A DNA stretch of 64,000 bases from NCBI GenBank assembly GCA_019973575.1, contig BPUI01000001.1, positions 2,182,342-2,246,341 of the forward strand, read 5' to 3'. A program made the translations under genes and the position numbers. This DNA comes from Gemmatimonadetes bacterium T265 (GTDB lineage: Bacteria > Gemmatimonadota > Gemmatimonadetes > Gemmatimonadales > Gemmatimonadaceae). Each line of letters opens with the position of its first letter. Position 1 is the stretch's first letter. Shown piece by piece: positions 48,220-56,097 of this stretch. The notes under the pieces were generated by a model that was given only the letters and a program-made list of their open reading frames with translations, ran no database searches and was not told where the DNA came from.

Positions 48220-48242
48220 GGCGGCGTACCGCGCTCCATACT
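48214..48242 (+). promoter_or_regulatory. sigma-70-like promoter for aerR-ppsR
   Basis: TTGACA (48214-48219), 17 bases, CATACT (48237-48242). The -35 lies in the right operator. A start near 48249 would leave a ~30-base leader to GTG 48279. Confidence 0.65.
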
Positions 48243-48278
48243 GGCGCCGCGCCATCCATCCGCACGAGATCGCGGTGT

Positions 48279-49124
48279 GTGGCTAAGCGTGAGTTGCCGG
48301 CGTGGGACGCGGGGGGGCCCGTGGGTCACGGGGAGTTACGCTGGACCGAACCGCAGGCGGCGCCACCGCCGGCCGCGCCGCGCGCGCCGAACCCGCGCCC
48401 CGCCGCGTACCTCGGCGACGCCGACCGCCGGCCCGACGGACACGCCCGGCGCGTGCGCGACGGCGACCGCGCCCGGTTCCTCGAGCTCGTCCTCGGCCCC
48501 GACGACGCCGCGTCGACGGCCTTCGTCGACGTGCTGCTGCGACGCGGCGTCGAGGTCGGGGCCATCTACCTCGACCTGCTCGGGCCGACCGCCGTGACGC
48601 TCGGCGAGATGTGGGTCGAGGACACGTGCGACTTCTTCGACGTGACGGTGGCCGTCGGCCGGCTCCAGCGCGCCGTGCGCGAGCTCGGGCAGGGCTTCGT
48701 CATGTCCGGCGACCCGGCGCACCCCGACGCGGCCGGGGCCGGGCGCGTGCTCCTCTCCTGCGTGCCGGGCGACCAGCATACGTTAGGGATGTACATGGTC
48801 GCCGAATTCCTCTTACGCGACGGGTGGGGCGTGCGCGTCGGCACGCCGGCCACCGCCGACGAGCTCGGCGCGCTGCTGCGCGACGAGTGGTTCGACGTGG
48901 TCGGCTTCTCGGCCGCGTGCGACGCGCGGTTGCTCGCACTCCGGCACGAAGTCGCCGCCGTGCGCCGGCACTCCCGCAACCCCCACGTGCGCGTCCTGGT
49001 CGGTGGACGGATCTTCGTCGAGCATCCGGAGCTCGCCGCGCGCGTCGGCGCCGACGGATTCGCCACCTCGGCCGCGGACGCCGCGGGCCGCGCGCGCGCG
49101 CTCCTCGGCACGCGTCCCGACTAA
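48279..49124 (+). CDS. aerR: AerR/PpaA-type B12-binding antirepressor
   Basis: 281 residues from GTG 48279. After a Pro/Ala-rich leader comes a helical cap (FLELVLGPDDAASTAFVDVLLRRGVEVGAIYLDLLGPTAVTLGEMWVED), then a B12-binding Rossmann domain: LLSCVPGDQHTLGMYMVAEFLLRDGWGV, with the His of GDQHTLG as likely cobalt ligand, then VVGFSAACDARLLAL and VLVGGRIFVEHPEL. In Rhodobacter AerR binds adenosylcobalamin in a light-dependent way and modifies CrtJ/PpsR binding. It lies 13 bases before ppsR. Confidence 0.88.
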   Translation: MAKRELPAWDAGGPVGHGELRWTEPQAAPPPAAPRAPNPRPAAYLGDADRRPDGHARRVRDGDRARFLELVLGPDDAASTAFVDVLLRRGVEVGAIYLDLLGPTAVTLGEMWVEDTCDFFDVTVAVGRLQRAVRELGQGFVMSGDPAHPDAAGAGRVLLSCVPGDQHTLGMYMVAEFLLRDGWGVRVGTPATADELGALLRDEWFDVVGFSAACDARLLALRHEVAAVRRHSRNPHVRVLVGGRIFVEHPELAARVGADGFATSAADAAGRARALLGTRPD

Positions 49125-49137
49125 CGGCCACGCGTCC

Positions 49138-50640
49138 GTGCCGCCGACTGCGAGCAGCGCCGCCGCCGCCGTGCGCAACGGCCGACCGTTCGGTCTGCCC
49201 GGCCGCGCCGCGCTCACCCGCCTCGGCGGCGACGGCGCGGCCGCCCTGCTCAGCGCGCACGACCTCGCCGTCGTGGTCGACGCGGCCGGGATCGTCGTCG
49301 ACGTCGCGGCGGGCGTCGGCACCGCCGCGCGCGCCGCGGCGGCCGACGCGGGATACGCGGACGCGGTCGAGGGGTGGGTCGGCCGCCGGTGGGTCGACAC
49401 CGTGACGTCCGAGTCGCGGGGCAAGATCGAGCTGCTGCTGCGTGAGGCGGCCCCCGCGGGGCTCACGCCGCGGCGCCAGGTCAACCACGTCGCCCCCGAC
49501 GGCCACGACTTCCCGGTCGCGTACACGGCGGTCCGCCTGTCCGACGGCGGCGTCGTGGCCGCGGGGCGCGACATGCGCGCGACGGCGGCGCTGCAGCAGC
49601 GCCTCGTCGAAACGCAGCAGGCGCTCGAGCGCGACTACTGGCAGCTGCGGCACGTGCAGACCCGCTACCGGCTGCTCTTCGAGCGCTCGGCCGAGGCGGT
49701 GCTCGTCGTCGACGCGGCGACGCGCAAGGTGGTCGACGCCAACCCGGCGGCGCGCGACGTCTTCGGGCCGAATGCGGACCGTCTCGTCGGGCGCGCGTTC
49801 CCGCCGGAGATGGCCGCGCCGTCCCGGCAGGCGCTCGACGACCTGCTCGTCGCGACGCGTCTCGACGCGCGCGGCGACGACATCGAGGTCGCGCTCGCCG
49901 ACGGGCGCCGGCTGCGCGCGGCCGCGTCGTGCCTGCGGCAGGACGCGCAAACCCTGTTCCTCGTGCGCTTCGGCGAGGCGGAGGGCGCGACCCCGCGCGA
50001 GGCGGGCGGCCGTTGGGCGGGCCAGTCGCTCGACGCGCTCCTCGACGCCGCGCCCGACGCGTTCGTCGTCACCGACGCCGACGGCCAGGTGATCGTCGCC
50101 AACCGCGCCTTTCTCGATCTGGCGCAACTCTCCGACGCCGCGCAGGCGGAAGGGCATTCGCTCGCCGAGTGGGTCGGGCGGCCGGGCGCGGACCTCCCGG
50201 TGCTGCTGACGATGCTGCGGCAGCACGGCGTCCTGCGCCTCGTCGGCACCTCGGTGCGGGGCGAGCACGGCACGGCGACCGACGTCGAGCTGTCGGCCGT
50301 GCGTGCGCCCGACGGCGCGTCGGCCGGGCCGGCGGCGATGGCGTGGACGATCCGCGACGTCGGGCGGCGCGTGGGCGGCGGGACCGGCGGGGCGCGCGAC
50401 CTCACGCGCGCGGTCGAGCAGCTGACGGGACTCGTCGGCAAGGTCTCGCTCCCCGACCTCGTCCGCGACACGATCGAGATGGTCGAGCGCCACTTCATCG
50501 AGGCGGCGCTCGACCTCACCCGCGACAACCGGACCGCGGCGGCCGAGGTGCTGGGGCTGTCGCGCCAGTCGCTCTACCTCAAGTTGCGACGACATCGACT
50601 GCTGCCGGCGGAGCCCGCTGACGCCGACTCGAGCGGCTGA
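49138..50640 (+). CDS. ppsR: PpsR/CrtJ photosynthesis repressor
   Basis: 500 residues from GTG 49138. It has an N-terminal domain followed by PAS domains (YRLLFERSAEAVLVVDAATRKVVDANPAARDVFG and LDALLDAAPDAFVVTDADGQVIVANRAFLDL), a Q-linker helix (QQRLVETQQALERDYWQLR) and a C-terminal Fis-type HTH (ALDLTRDNRTAAAEVLGLSRQSLYLKLRRHRLL). It represses bch, crt and puf genes aerobically in purple bacteria. The only Cys is in RAAASCLRQD; the HTH cysteine used for redox sensing in Rhodobacter is absent. Matching operators occur at three places in the window. Confidence 0.92.
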   Translation: MPPTASSAAAAVRNGRPFGLPGRAALTRLGGDGAAALLSAHDLAVVVDAAGIVVDVAAGVGTAARAAAADAGYADAVEGWVGRRWVDTVTSESRGKIELLLREAAPAGLTPRRQVNHVAPDGHDFPVAYTAVRLSDGGVVAAGRDMRATAALQQRLVETQQALERDYWQLRHVQTRYRLLFERSAEAVLVVDAATRKVVDANPAARDVFGPNADRLVGRAFPPEMAAPSRQALDDLLVATRLDARGDDIEVALADGRRLRAAASCLRQDAQTLFLVRFGEAEGATPREAGGRWAGQSLDALLDAAPDAFVVTDADGQVIVANRAFLDLAQLSDAAQAEGHSLAEWVGRPGADLPVLLTMLRQHGVLRLVGTSVRGEHGTATDVELSAVRAPDGASAGPAAMAWTIRDVGRRVGGGTGGARDLTRAVEQLTGLVGKVSLPDLVRDTIEMVERHFIEAALDLTRDNRTAAAEVLGLSRQSLYLKLRRHRLLPAEPADADSSG

Positions 50641-50698
50641 GGCGCCCGGCGCTCCGCGGCAGCGGTCCGACTGACACTTCCTCTCGCGTTCTCTTCTG

Positions 50699-50724
50699 CC
50701 CCGGCCGACCGGGGCTCCTCTTTG
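50699..50724 (+). terminator. hairpin terminator after ppsR
   Basis: CCCCGG - CCGA - CCGGGG (50699-50714), followed by a T-rich run (CTCCTCTTTG). It separates aerR-ppsR from bchG and implies a separate bchG promoter. Confidence 0.6.
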
Positions 50725-50731
50725 CCCCTGG

Positions 50732-50749
50732 TGTCAACCGAACATGACA
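50732..50749. promoter_or_regulatory. PpsR/CrtJ-type operator at bchG
   Basis: TGTCAACCGAACATGACA is a perfect TGT-N12-ACA. It is followed by a second palindrome, TGACATCTGGTAGTGTCA (50745-50762). The annotated ATG of bchG (50744) lies inside the operator. No strong -35/-10 pair is visible; TTGCCC-N17-TGACAT is a weak candidate. Confidence 0.7.
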
Positions 50750-51709
50750 TCTGGTAGTGTCACGATCACCACACGACCGCGCGGCCCGACCGTCAGAGCG
50801 CCGGCCCTGCGCCGCGTGCCGGAGCCGCGCGCGGTGGCAGAGTTGCTCAAGCCGGTGACGTGGTTCCCGCCGATGTGGGCGTTCGCGTGCGGCGTCGTTT
50901 CGGTCGGAGCGGCCGCGGGCGCCGGGCGCGGCGCGACGCCCGCCGCGCTCGCGCTCGGCGTGTGCGTCGCGGGGCCGCTCGTCTGCGGCGCGAGCCAGGC
51001 CGTGAACGACTGGTTCGACCGGCACGTGGACGCCGTGAACGAGCCAGCCCGTCCGATCCCGTCGGGGCGCGTGCCGGGCGCGTGGGGGCTCGGCGTCGCG
51101 GTCGCGTGGTCGGCGCTCGCGTTAGGCGCGGGGCTGCTGCTCGGCCCGGCGGGCGGCGCGGCGACGGCGCTCGCGGTGCTGCTCGCGTGGGCGTACAGCG
51201 CGCCGCCCGCGCGGCTCAAGGCGAACGGGTGGTGGGGAAACCTCGCCGTGGGCGTGTGCTACGAAGGCGTCGCCTGGACGACCGGCGCGCTCGTCGCCGC
51301 GGGGGGCGCCCTCCCCGGACCGCGCGTGCTGCTGCTCGCGCTGCTCTACAGCCTCGGCGCGCACGGCATCATGACGCTCAACGACTTCAAGTCGGTCGAG
51401 GGCGACCAACGATTCGGGGTGCGCTCGCTCCCCGTGCAGCTCGGCGTCCCGCGCGCGGCGTGGACCGCGTGCGCGGTGATGCTCGCGCCACAGCTCGGCG
51501 TCGTCGCGCTGCTCGCCGGCTGGCACGCGCGGGGCGCGGCGGGCGCGGTCGCACTGCTCGTCGTCGTGCAGCTCGTGTTGATGCGGCGTTTTCTGCGGGC
51601 CGTGACGCCGCGCACCGCGCTCGTCTACAGCGCGGTCGGCGTGCCGTTCTACGTGTTGGGCATGATGGCCGCCGCCGTCGGCGTGCGGCTCCTCGCTTCG
51701 GGGGTGTGA
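50744..51709 (+). CDS. bchG: BchG, bacteriochlorophyll a synthase
   Basis: A UbiA-family prenyltransferase that attaches the geranylgeranyl or phytyl tail to bacteriochlorophyllide a. 321 residues from ATG 50744, about nine membrane helices. Motifs are VPEPRAVAELLKPVTWFPPMWAF, the Asp-rich NDWFDRHVDAVNEPARPIPSG and the second NDFKSVEGDQRFGVRSLPV. Since the ATG lies within an operator, GTG 50816 (at VPEPR) is an alternative start. It is first in the bchG-bchP-hemA-hemF-hemJ unit. Confidence 0.95.
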   Translation: MTSGSVTITTRPRGPTVRAPALRRVPEPRAVAELLKPVTWFPPMWAFACGVVSVGAAAGAGRGATPAALALGVCVAGPLVCGASQAVNDWFDRHVDAVNEPARPIPSGRVPGAWGLGVAVAWSALALGAGLLLGPAGGAATALAVLLAWAYSAPPARLKANGWWGNLAVGVCYEGVAWTTGALVAAGGALPGPRVLLLALLYSLGAHGIMTLNDFKSVEGDQRFGVRSLPVQLGVPRAAWTACAVMLAPQLGVVALLAGWHARGAAGAVALLVVVQLVLMRRFLRAVTPRTALVYSAVGVPFYVLGMMAAAVGVRLLASGV

Positions 51710-51710
51710 C

Positions 51711-52934
51711 GTGAGTGATCGGTCGAGCGAAGTCCTGTACGACGCCGTCGTGGTCGGCGGCGGGCCCGCGGGCGCGACCGCCGCGCACGAACTCGCGAAG
51801 CGCGGCCGGCGCGTGGTGTTGCTCGACAAGGCCGGGCGCGTGAAGCCGTGCGGGGGTGCGGTCCCACCGCAGCTCCTCGTCGACTTCGACGTCCCGCGCT
51901 CCACGCTCGTCGCCGAAATCGGGTCGGCGCGGATGGTCTCGCCGAAGGGGCACGCGGTGGACATCCCGGTCGGCGACGGGTTCGTCGGCATGGTCGACCG
52001 TGGCCGGTTCGACGAGTGGCTGCGCGCGCGCGCCGCGGGCTTCGGCGCCGAACGGGTGACGGGGCGCTACGAGCGCCTCACGCGCGAGGGCGACGGGACC
52101 GCGGTCGTCTGGTACCGCGAGGGGGCGTCACGCGCGGGCGCGCTCCGCTCGGTGCGCGCGCGCTTCGTCGTCGGCGCGGACGGCGCGCTCTCGGCGGTCG
52201 CGCGGCAGGAGATCCCGGGTGCGGCGCGGATGCGCCACGTCTTCGCCTACCACGAGATCGTCGAGCGCCCCGACGGCGCGGCCGCGGGAGCCGCGTACGA
52301 CGACGCGCGCTGCGACGTCTACTACCAGGGGCGGCTCTCCCCCGACTTCTACGCCTGGGTGTTCCCGCACGGCCCGCTCTGCAGCGTCGGGACGGGCAGC
52401 CTGCGCCAGGGGTTCGACATGCGCGGGGCCGTGGCGGCGCTCCGCGAGACGGCCGGCCTCGCCGGCGTGCGCACCCTCAAGCGCGAGGGCGCGCCGATCC
52501 CCCTCACGCCGCTGCGCCGCTGGGACAACGGCCGCGACGTGATCGTGACGGGCGACGCCGCGGGGCTCGTCGCGCCCGCGTCGGGCGAGGGAATCTTCTA
52601 CGCGATGACCGGCGGGCGGCGCGCGGCCGAGGCGGTCGAGGAGGCGATCCGGGCGCCGTCCGCGCGCGCGCGGGCCGCGGCGCTCGCCGGGGCGCGCCGC
52701 CGCTTCACGCGCGAGCACGGCGCCGTGTTCTTCGTGCTCGATGTGATGCAACGCTTCTGGTATAGCGGCGACGGCCGCCGCGAACGTTTTGTAGCAATCT
52801 GTCGCGATACCGACGTGCAGCGCCTTACGTTCGACGCCTACATGCGCAAGCGTCTCGTCCGCGCGAAGCCCCTGTCGCACGCGCGGATCTTCGTGAAGAA
52901 TTTGGCCCACCTGAGCGGCCTCGCCGCGACCTGA
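51711..52934 (+). CDS. bchP: BchP, geranylgeranyl reductase
   Basis: Reduces the geranylgeranyl tail to phytyl. 407 residues from GTG 51711, one base after the bchG stop. FAD-binding motif VVGGGPAGATAAHELAKRGRRVVLLDKAG, the family signature KPCGGAVPPQLL, and the C-terminal GDAAGLVAPASGEGIFYAMTGGR. Length fits the family. The pucC-type gene usual between bchG and bchP is not here. Confidence 0.95.
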   Translation: MSDRSSEVLYDAVVVGGGPAGATAAHELAKRGRRVVLLDKAGRVKPCGGAVPPQLLVDFDVPRSTLVAEIGSARMVSPKGHAVDIPVGDGFVGMVDRGRFDEWLRARAAGFGAERVTGRYERLTREGDGTAVVWYREGASRAGALRSVRARFVVGADGALSAVARQEIPGAARMRHVFAYHEIVERPDGAAAGAAYDDARCDVYYQGRLSPDFYAWVFPHGPLCSVGTGSLRQGFDMRGAVAALRETAGLAGVRTLKREGAPIPLTPLRRWDNGRDVIVTGDAAGLVAPASGEGIFYAMTGGRRAAEAVEEAIRAPSARARAAALAGARRRFTREHGAVFFVLDVMQRFWYSGDGRRERFVAICRDTDVQRLTFDAYMRKRLVRAKPLSHARIFVKNLAHLSGLAAT

Positions 52935-52967
52935 CGCGCGACCGCCTCCGTCCCCCGCCGCCTCCGC

Positions 52968-54452
52968 ATGCTCCTCTCCCTCGCCGTCGACTACCGGCAC
53001 GCCGACGTGGCCACGCGTGAGCGCTTCCACCTCACGCCGGAGCGCCTGGCGCACCTGTACGTGCGCGCCGCCGCGGCCCCGGCGCCGGCCGGGGGGCCGC
53101 CGCACGGGCTCGCGCCCGTCGCCGTCGCGCCGACGGAGCGCGTCGCGCTCGCGACGTGCAACCGTAGCGAGGCGTACGCGTGGGCGCCGGCCGCGGCTGC
53201 CGGCGGGCGCGCGCTCGAGGCGCAGTACGTCGCGCTCGCGCGCGCGTGGATGGGGGGCGAAACGGGGGCGCGCCAGCTCCTCGCGGCCGCGCGGCGCCGC
53301 GCCGGCGACGCGGCCGCGCGCCACCTGCTGCGCGTCGCCGCCGGGCTCGAGTCCCAGGTGCTCGGCGACTCCCAGCTGTTAGGCCAGCTGCGCGCCGCGC
53401 ACGCCGCGGCCGGGGCCGCGGGCGCGACCGGCACGGTGCTCGGGCGGCTGTTCGAGAGCGCGCTGCACGTGGGCAAGCGCGTGCGGGCCGAGACGACGCT
53501 CTCGAGCGGCCGCCACTCGGTCGGCGCGGAGGCCGCGAACGTCGCGATGCGGCGCTTCGGGTCGCTCGCGCACGCGCGGGTCGTCGTCGTCGGCTGCGGG
53601 ACGACGGGCGAGCGCGTCGCGCGGCAGCTCGCCAAGCTCGGCGCGCGCGACCTCGTGCTCCTCAATCGCTCGCCCGAGCGGGCCGAGCGGCTCGCGGCCG
53701 CGGTCGGCGGGCGCGCGGCGCCGCTCGGCGCGCTCTACGGCGAGCTCGCGCTGGCCGACGTCGCGGTCGTCGCGGCGTCGTCGACCGAGCCCGTGGTGTA
53801 CGCCGACCCGCTCGTCTCGGCGCGCCGCCGGTGTGCCACCGCGCAGTACCCGCTGCTGCTGATCGACCTCGGCGTGCCGCGCAACGTCGACCCCGCGCTC
53901 GGCTCGGTGGCTGCGGTGACGATCGTCGACCTCGACGCGCTCCGCCCGGTCGTCGCGGCGGGGGAGCGCGAGCGCGGCGCGTCGGTGCCCGAGGCCGAGC
54001 GGATCGTCGAGGAGGAGCGCGCCGCGCTCGCGGCGTGGGTGCGGGACGCGGCCGCGCGCGAGGCGGTGCGCCCGTTCTGCACCGCGCTCGCTGCGGTCTG
54101 CCGGCGCGAGGTCGCCTACGCGGTCGGGATGGCCGGCGCGGACGCGGCGACGCGCGACGCGGTGGCCGAGCGCGCGGCGGGTCGCGTCGTGGCGAAGCTG
54201 CTCGCGGGCCCGATGCAGACGCTGCGCGCCGCGGCCGCGGACGGCGAATCGTGCGACGCGCTGGTCGCCGCGCTCGCGCGGCTCTTCCCGGCCGAGGCGC
54301 CGAACGTGGCGGGTACGCGGTCGTTGCGTCCGCGGCGACGGCGCGCGTCCGAGGCGCGCGCCGGGGCGGCCCAGCTCGCGGGCGTGGGCGCGGACGCCCC
54401 CGCCACCGCGCACGCGCCCCACGGCACCGACCGGAGGTTGCGGTGCATCTGA
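52968..54452 (+). CDS. hemA: HemA, glutamyl-tRNA reductase
   Basis: First enzyme of the C5 tetrapyrrole route, giving glutamate-1-semialdehyde. 494 residues from ATG 52968. The catalytic Cys is in VALATCNRSEAYAW; other markers are LLRVAAGLESQVLGDSQLLGQLR, SSGRHSVGAEAANVAM and the NADPH site VVVVGCGTTGERVARQLAKLG. The dimerisation domain is complete and a basic Ala/Pro-rich tail of ~45 residues follows. The presence of hemA here shows that precursor supply is encoded with the pigment genes. Confidence 0.95.
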   Translation: MLLSLAVDYRHADVATRERFHLTPERLAHLYVRAAAAPAPAGGPPHGLAPVAVAPTERVALATCNRSEAYAWAPAAAAGGRALEAQYVALARAWMGGETGARQLLAAARRRAGDAAARHLLRVAAGLESQVLGDSQLLGQLRAAHAAAGAAGATGTVLGRLFESALHVGKRVRAETTLSSGRHSVGAEAANVAMRRFGSLAHARVVVVGCGTTGERVARQLAKLGARDLVLLNRSPERAERLAAAVGGRAAPLGALYGELALADVAVVAASSTEPVVYADPLVSARRRCATAQYPLLLIDLGVPRNVDPALGSVAAVTIVDLDALRPVVAAGERERGASVPEAERIVEEERAALAAWVRDAAAREAVRPFCTALAAVCRREVAYAVGMAGADAATRDAVAERAAGRVVAKLLAGPMQTLRAAAADGESCDALVAALARLFPAEAPNVAGTRSLRPRRRRASEARAGAAQLAGVGADAPATAHAPHGTDRRLRCI

Positions 54453-55519
54453 CGGCGACCATCCCGACCCCGGCGTCCGCGCGGCGCGCGCCGTACACGC
54501 GCCCGCCCGCCGACGCCGCCGACGACCGCGCGCGCGCCGGCGCCTGGACCGTCGCGGTGCACGACGAGATCACGCGCCTGCTGACGGAGCTCGACCGGGG
54601 CGGCCGGTTCGCGGAAGAGCGGTGGGAGCGCGCGGGCGGCGGCGGGGGCGTTTCGCGGCTGCTCGCCGACGGGGCGACGTTCGAGAAGGCGGGGGTGAAC
54701 CGGTCGACCGTGTTCGGCGCGCTGCCGGACGAGGTGCGCCGCATGCTGGTCAGCACTTCAGCAGGCGGGCGGGCGTCGGCCGGCGGGGCGGGGCCGCTCG
54801 ACTTCTTCGCGACCGGCGTGAGCGTGGTCGTCCACCCCCGCAGCCCGATGGTGCCGACGGTGCACCTCAACGTGCGCTACTTCGAGCTGGCCGACGCGGC
54901 GGGGGAGCGGGTCGACGCGTGGTTCGGCGGCGGCACGGACCTCACGCCCACGTACCCGCGCCCCGCCGACGCGCGGCACTTCCACGCGGCCCTCGCGGCG
55001 GCGTGCGCGCCGTTCGGCCCCGCCGTCTACGCGCGCGGCAAGGCGTGTTGCGACGACTACTTCGCGAACGCCCACCGCGGGGGCGAGCGGCGCGGCGTGG
55101 GCGGCATCTTCTACGACCACGTGCGCCCGGGCGAGGGCGTCGCGGAGCACCTCAACACCGCGGCGCTGCACGGCCTGTCGGCGGCCGTGGGCACCGTGCT
55201 GGCGGCCGCCTACGCGCCGGTCGTCGAGCGCCGGCGCGACGAGCCGTACGGCGACGCCGAGCGCGCGCTGCAGCTCGAGCGGCGCGGCCGGTACGCGGAG
55301 TTCAACCTCCTGCACGACCGCGGCACGCTGTTCGGCCTGCGCACGCACGCGCGCGTCGACAGCGTCCTCATGTCGCTGCCGCCGATGGCGGCGTGGGGCG
55401 CGTCGGGCGCGCACGCGCCGGGGAGCGCGGGGGCGCGGCTCGCGGCCATGCTCGCGCCGCGCGACTGGCTCGCCGCCGGCGCGGGCGACGACGTGTTAGG
55501 CACCGAGGTCCTCGCGTGA
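54443..55519 (+). CDS. hemF: HemF, oxygen-dependent coproporphyrinogen III oxidase
   Basis: 358 residues from GTG 54443, which overlaps the hemA end and has GGAGG upstream. Markers are GPLDFFATGVSVVVHPRSPMVPTVHLNVRYFE, FGGGTDLTPTYP, GGIFYDHV and the C-terminal GRYAEFNLLHDRGTLFGL. It performs the O2-dependent double decarboxylation to protoporphyrinogen IX. Together with AcsF this makes the pathway aerobic. A ~60-residue N-terminal leader is longer than in many relatives. Confidence 0.95.
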   Translation: MHLTATIPTPASARRAPYTRPPADAADDRARAGAWTVAVHDEITRLLTELDRGGRFAEERWERAGGGGGVSRLLADGATFEKAGVNRSTVFGALPDEVRRMLVSTSAGGRASAGGAGPLDFFATGVSVVVHPRSPMVPTVHLNVRYFELADAAGERVDAWFGGGTDLTPTYPRPADARHFHAALAAACAPFGPAVYARGKACCDDYFANAHRGGERRGVGGIFYDHVRPGEGVAEHLNTAALHGLSAAVGTVLAAAYAPVVERRRDEPYGDAERALQLERRGRYAEFNLLHDRGTLFGLRTHARVDSVLMSLPPMAAWGASGAHAPGSAGARLAAMLAPRDWLAAGAGDDVLGTEVLA

Positions 55520-56097
55520 GCACCGCGTACCTCTGGGCCAAGACGCTGCACATAGTGGCGGTGGTCGCGTGGTTCGCGGGACTGTTCTACCTGCCGCGCC
55601 TGTTCGTGTACCACGCCGAGGCGCTCGCCGGGCCGGAGCCCGCGCGCGCGGTGCTGCACGCGCAGTTCGCGCGCATGGAGCGCGTCCTCGAGCGCGCGAT
55701 CATGCGCCCCGCGCTCGTGCTCGTCGTCGTCGCGGCGGGCGGAATGCTCGCCGCGCGTCCCGGGCTGCTGGCCGCGGGGTGGCTGCAGGCGAAGCTCGCG
55801 CTCGTCGCCGGGGTCGCCGCGTACCACTGGGCCTGCGTGCGCTGCGCGACGCGCCTCGCGGCCGGCACGTCGCCGATGACCTCGCAGCAGTTCCGCCTCT
55901 TCAACGAAGCGCCGACAGTCCTGCTCGTGCTGATCGTGTTTCTCGTCACCTTCCAGCACCAGGCGAGCCCGCGCGCGGCGGCCGCGCTCGCGGCCGGGTT
56001 CGGAGTGCTGCTCGCGGCCGGCGTGGCGGGCGCGGCGCGGCGGCGTACGGCGCGGCGGCGCACTGCGCTCGTCCCGTTCCAGGGAGCGCGGGCATGA
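55516..56097 (+). CDS. hemJ: HemJ-type protoporphyrinogen IX oxidase
   Basis: 193 residues from GTG 55516, overlapping the hemF stop. The UPF0093/HemJ signature is clear: TAYLWAKTLHIVAVVAWFAGLFYLPRLFVYHAEA, then GWLQAKLALVAGVAAYHWACVR and FRLFNEAPTVLLVLIVFLV. It has four membrane helices and conserved His residues that bind heme. It makes protoporphyrin IX, the branch-point substrate for Mg-chelatase. The last ~30 residues are a basic tail. Its stop overlaps the next gene. Confidence 0.93.
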   Translation: MSTAYLWAKTLHIVAVVAWFAGLFYLPRLFVYHAEALAGPEPARAVLHAQFARMERVLERAIMRPALVLVVVAAGGMLAARPGLLAAGWLQAKLALVAGVAAYHWACVRCATRLAAGTSPMTSQQFRLFNEAPTVLLVLIVFLVTFQHQASPRAAAALAAGFGVLLAAGVAGAARRRTARRRTALVPFQGARA

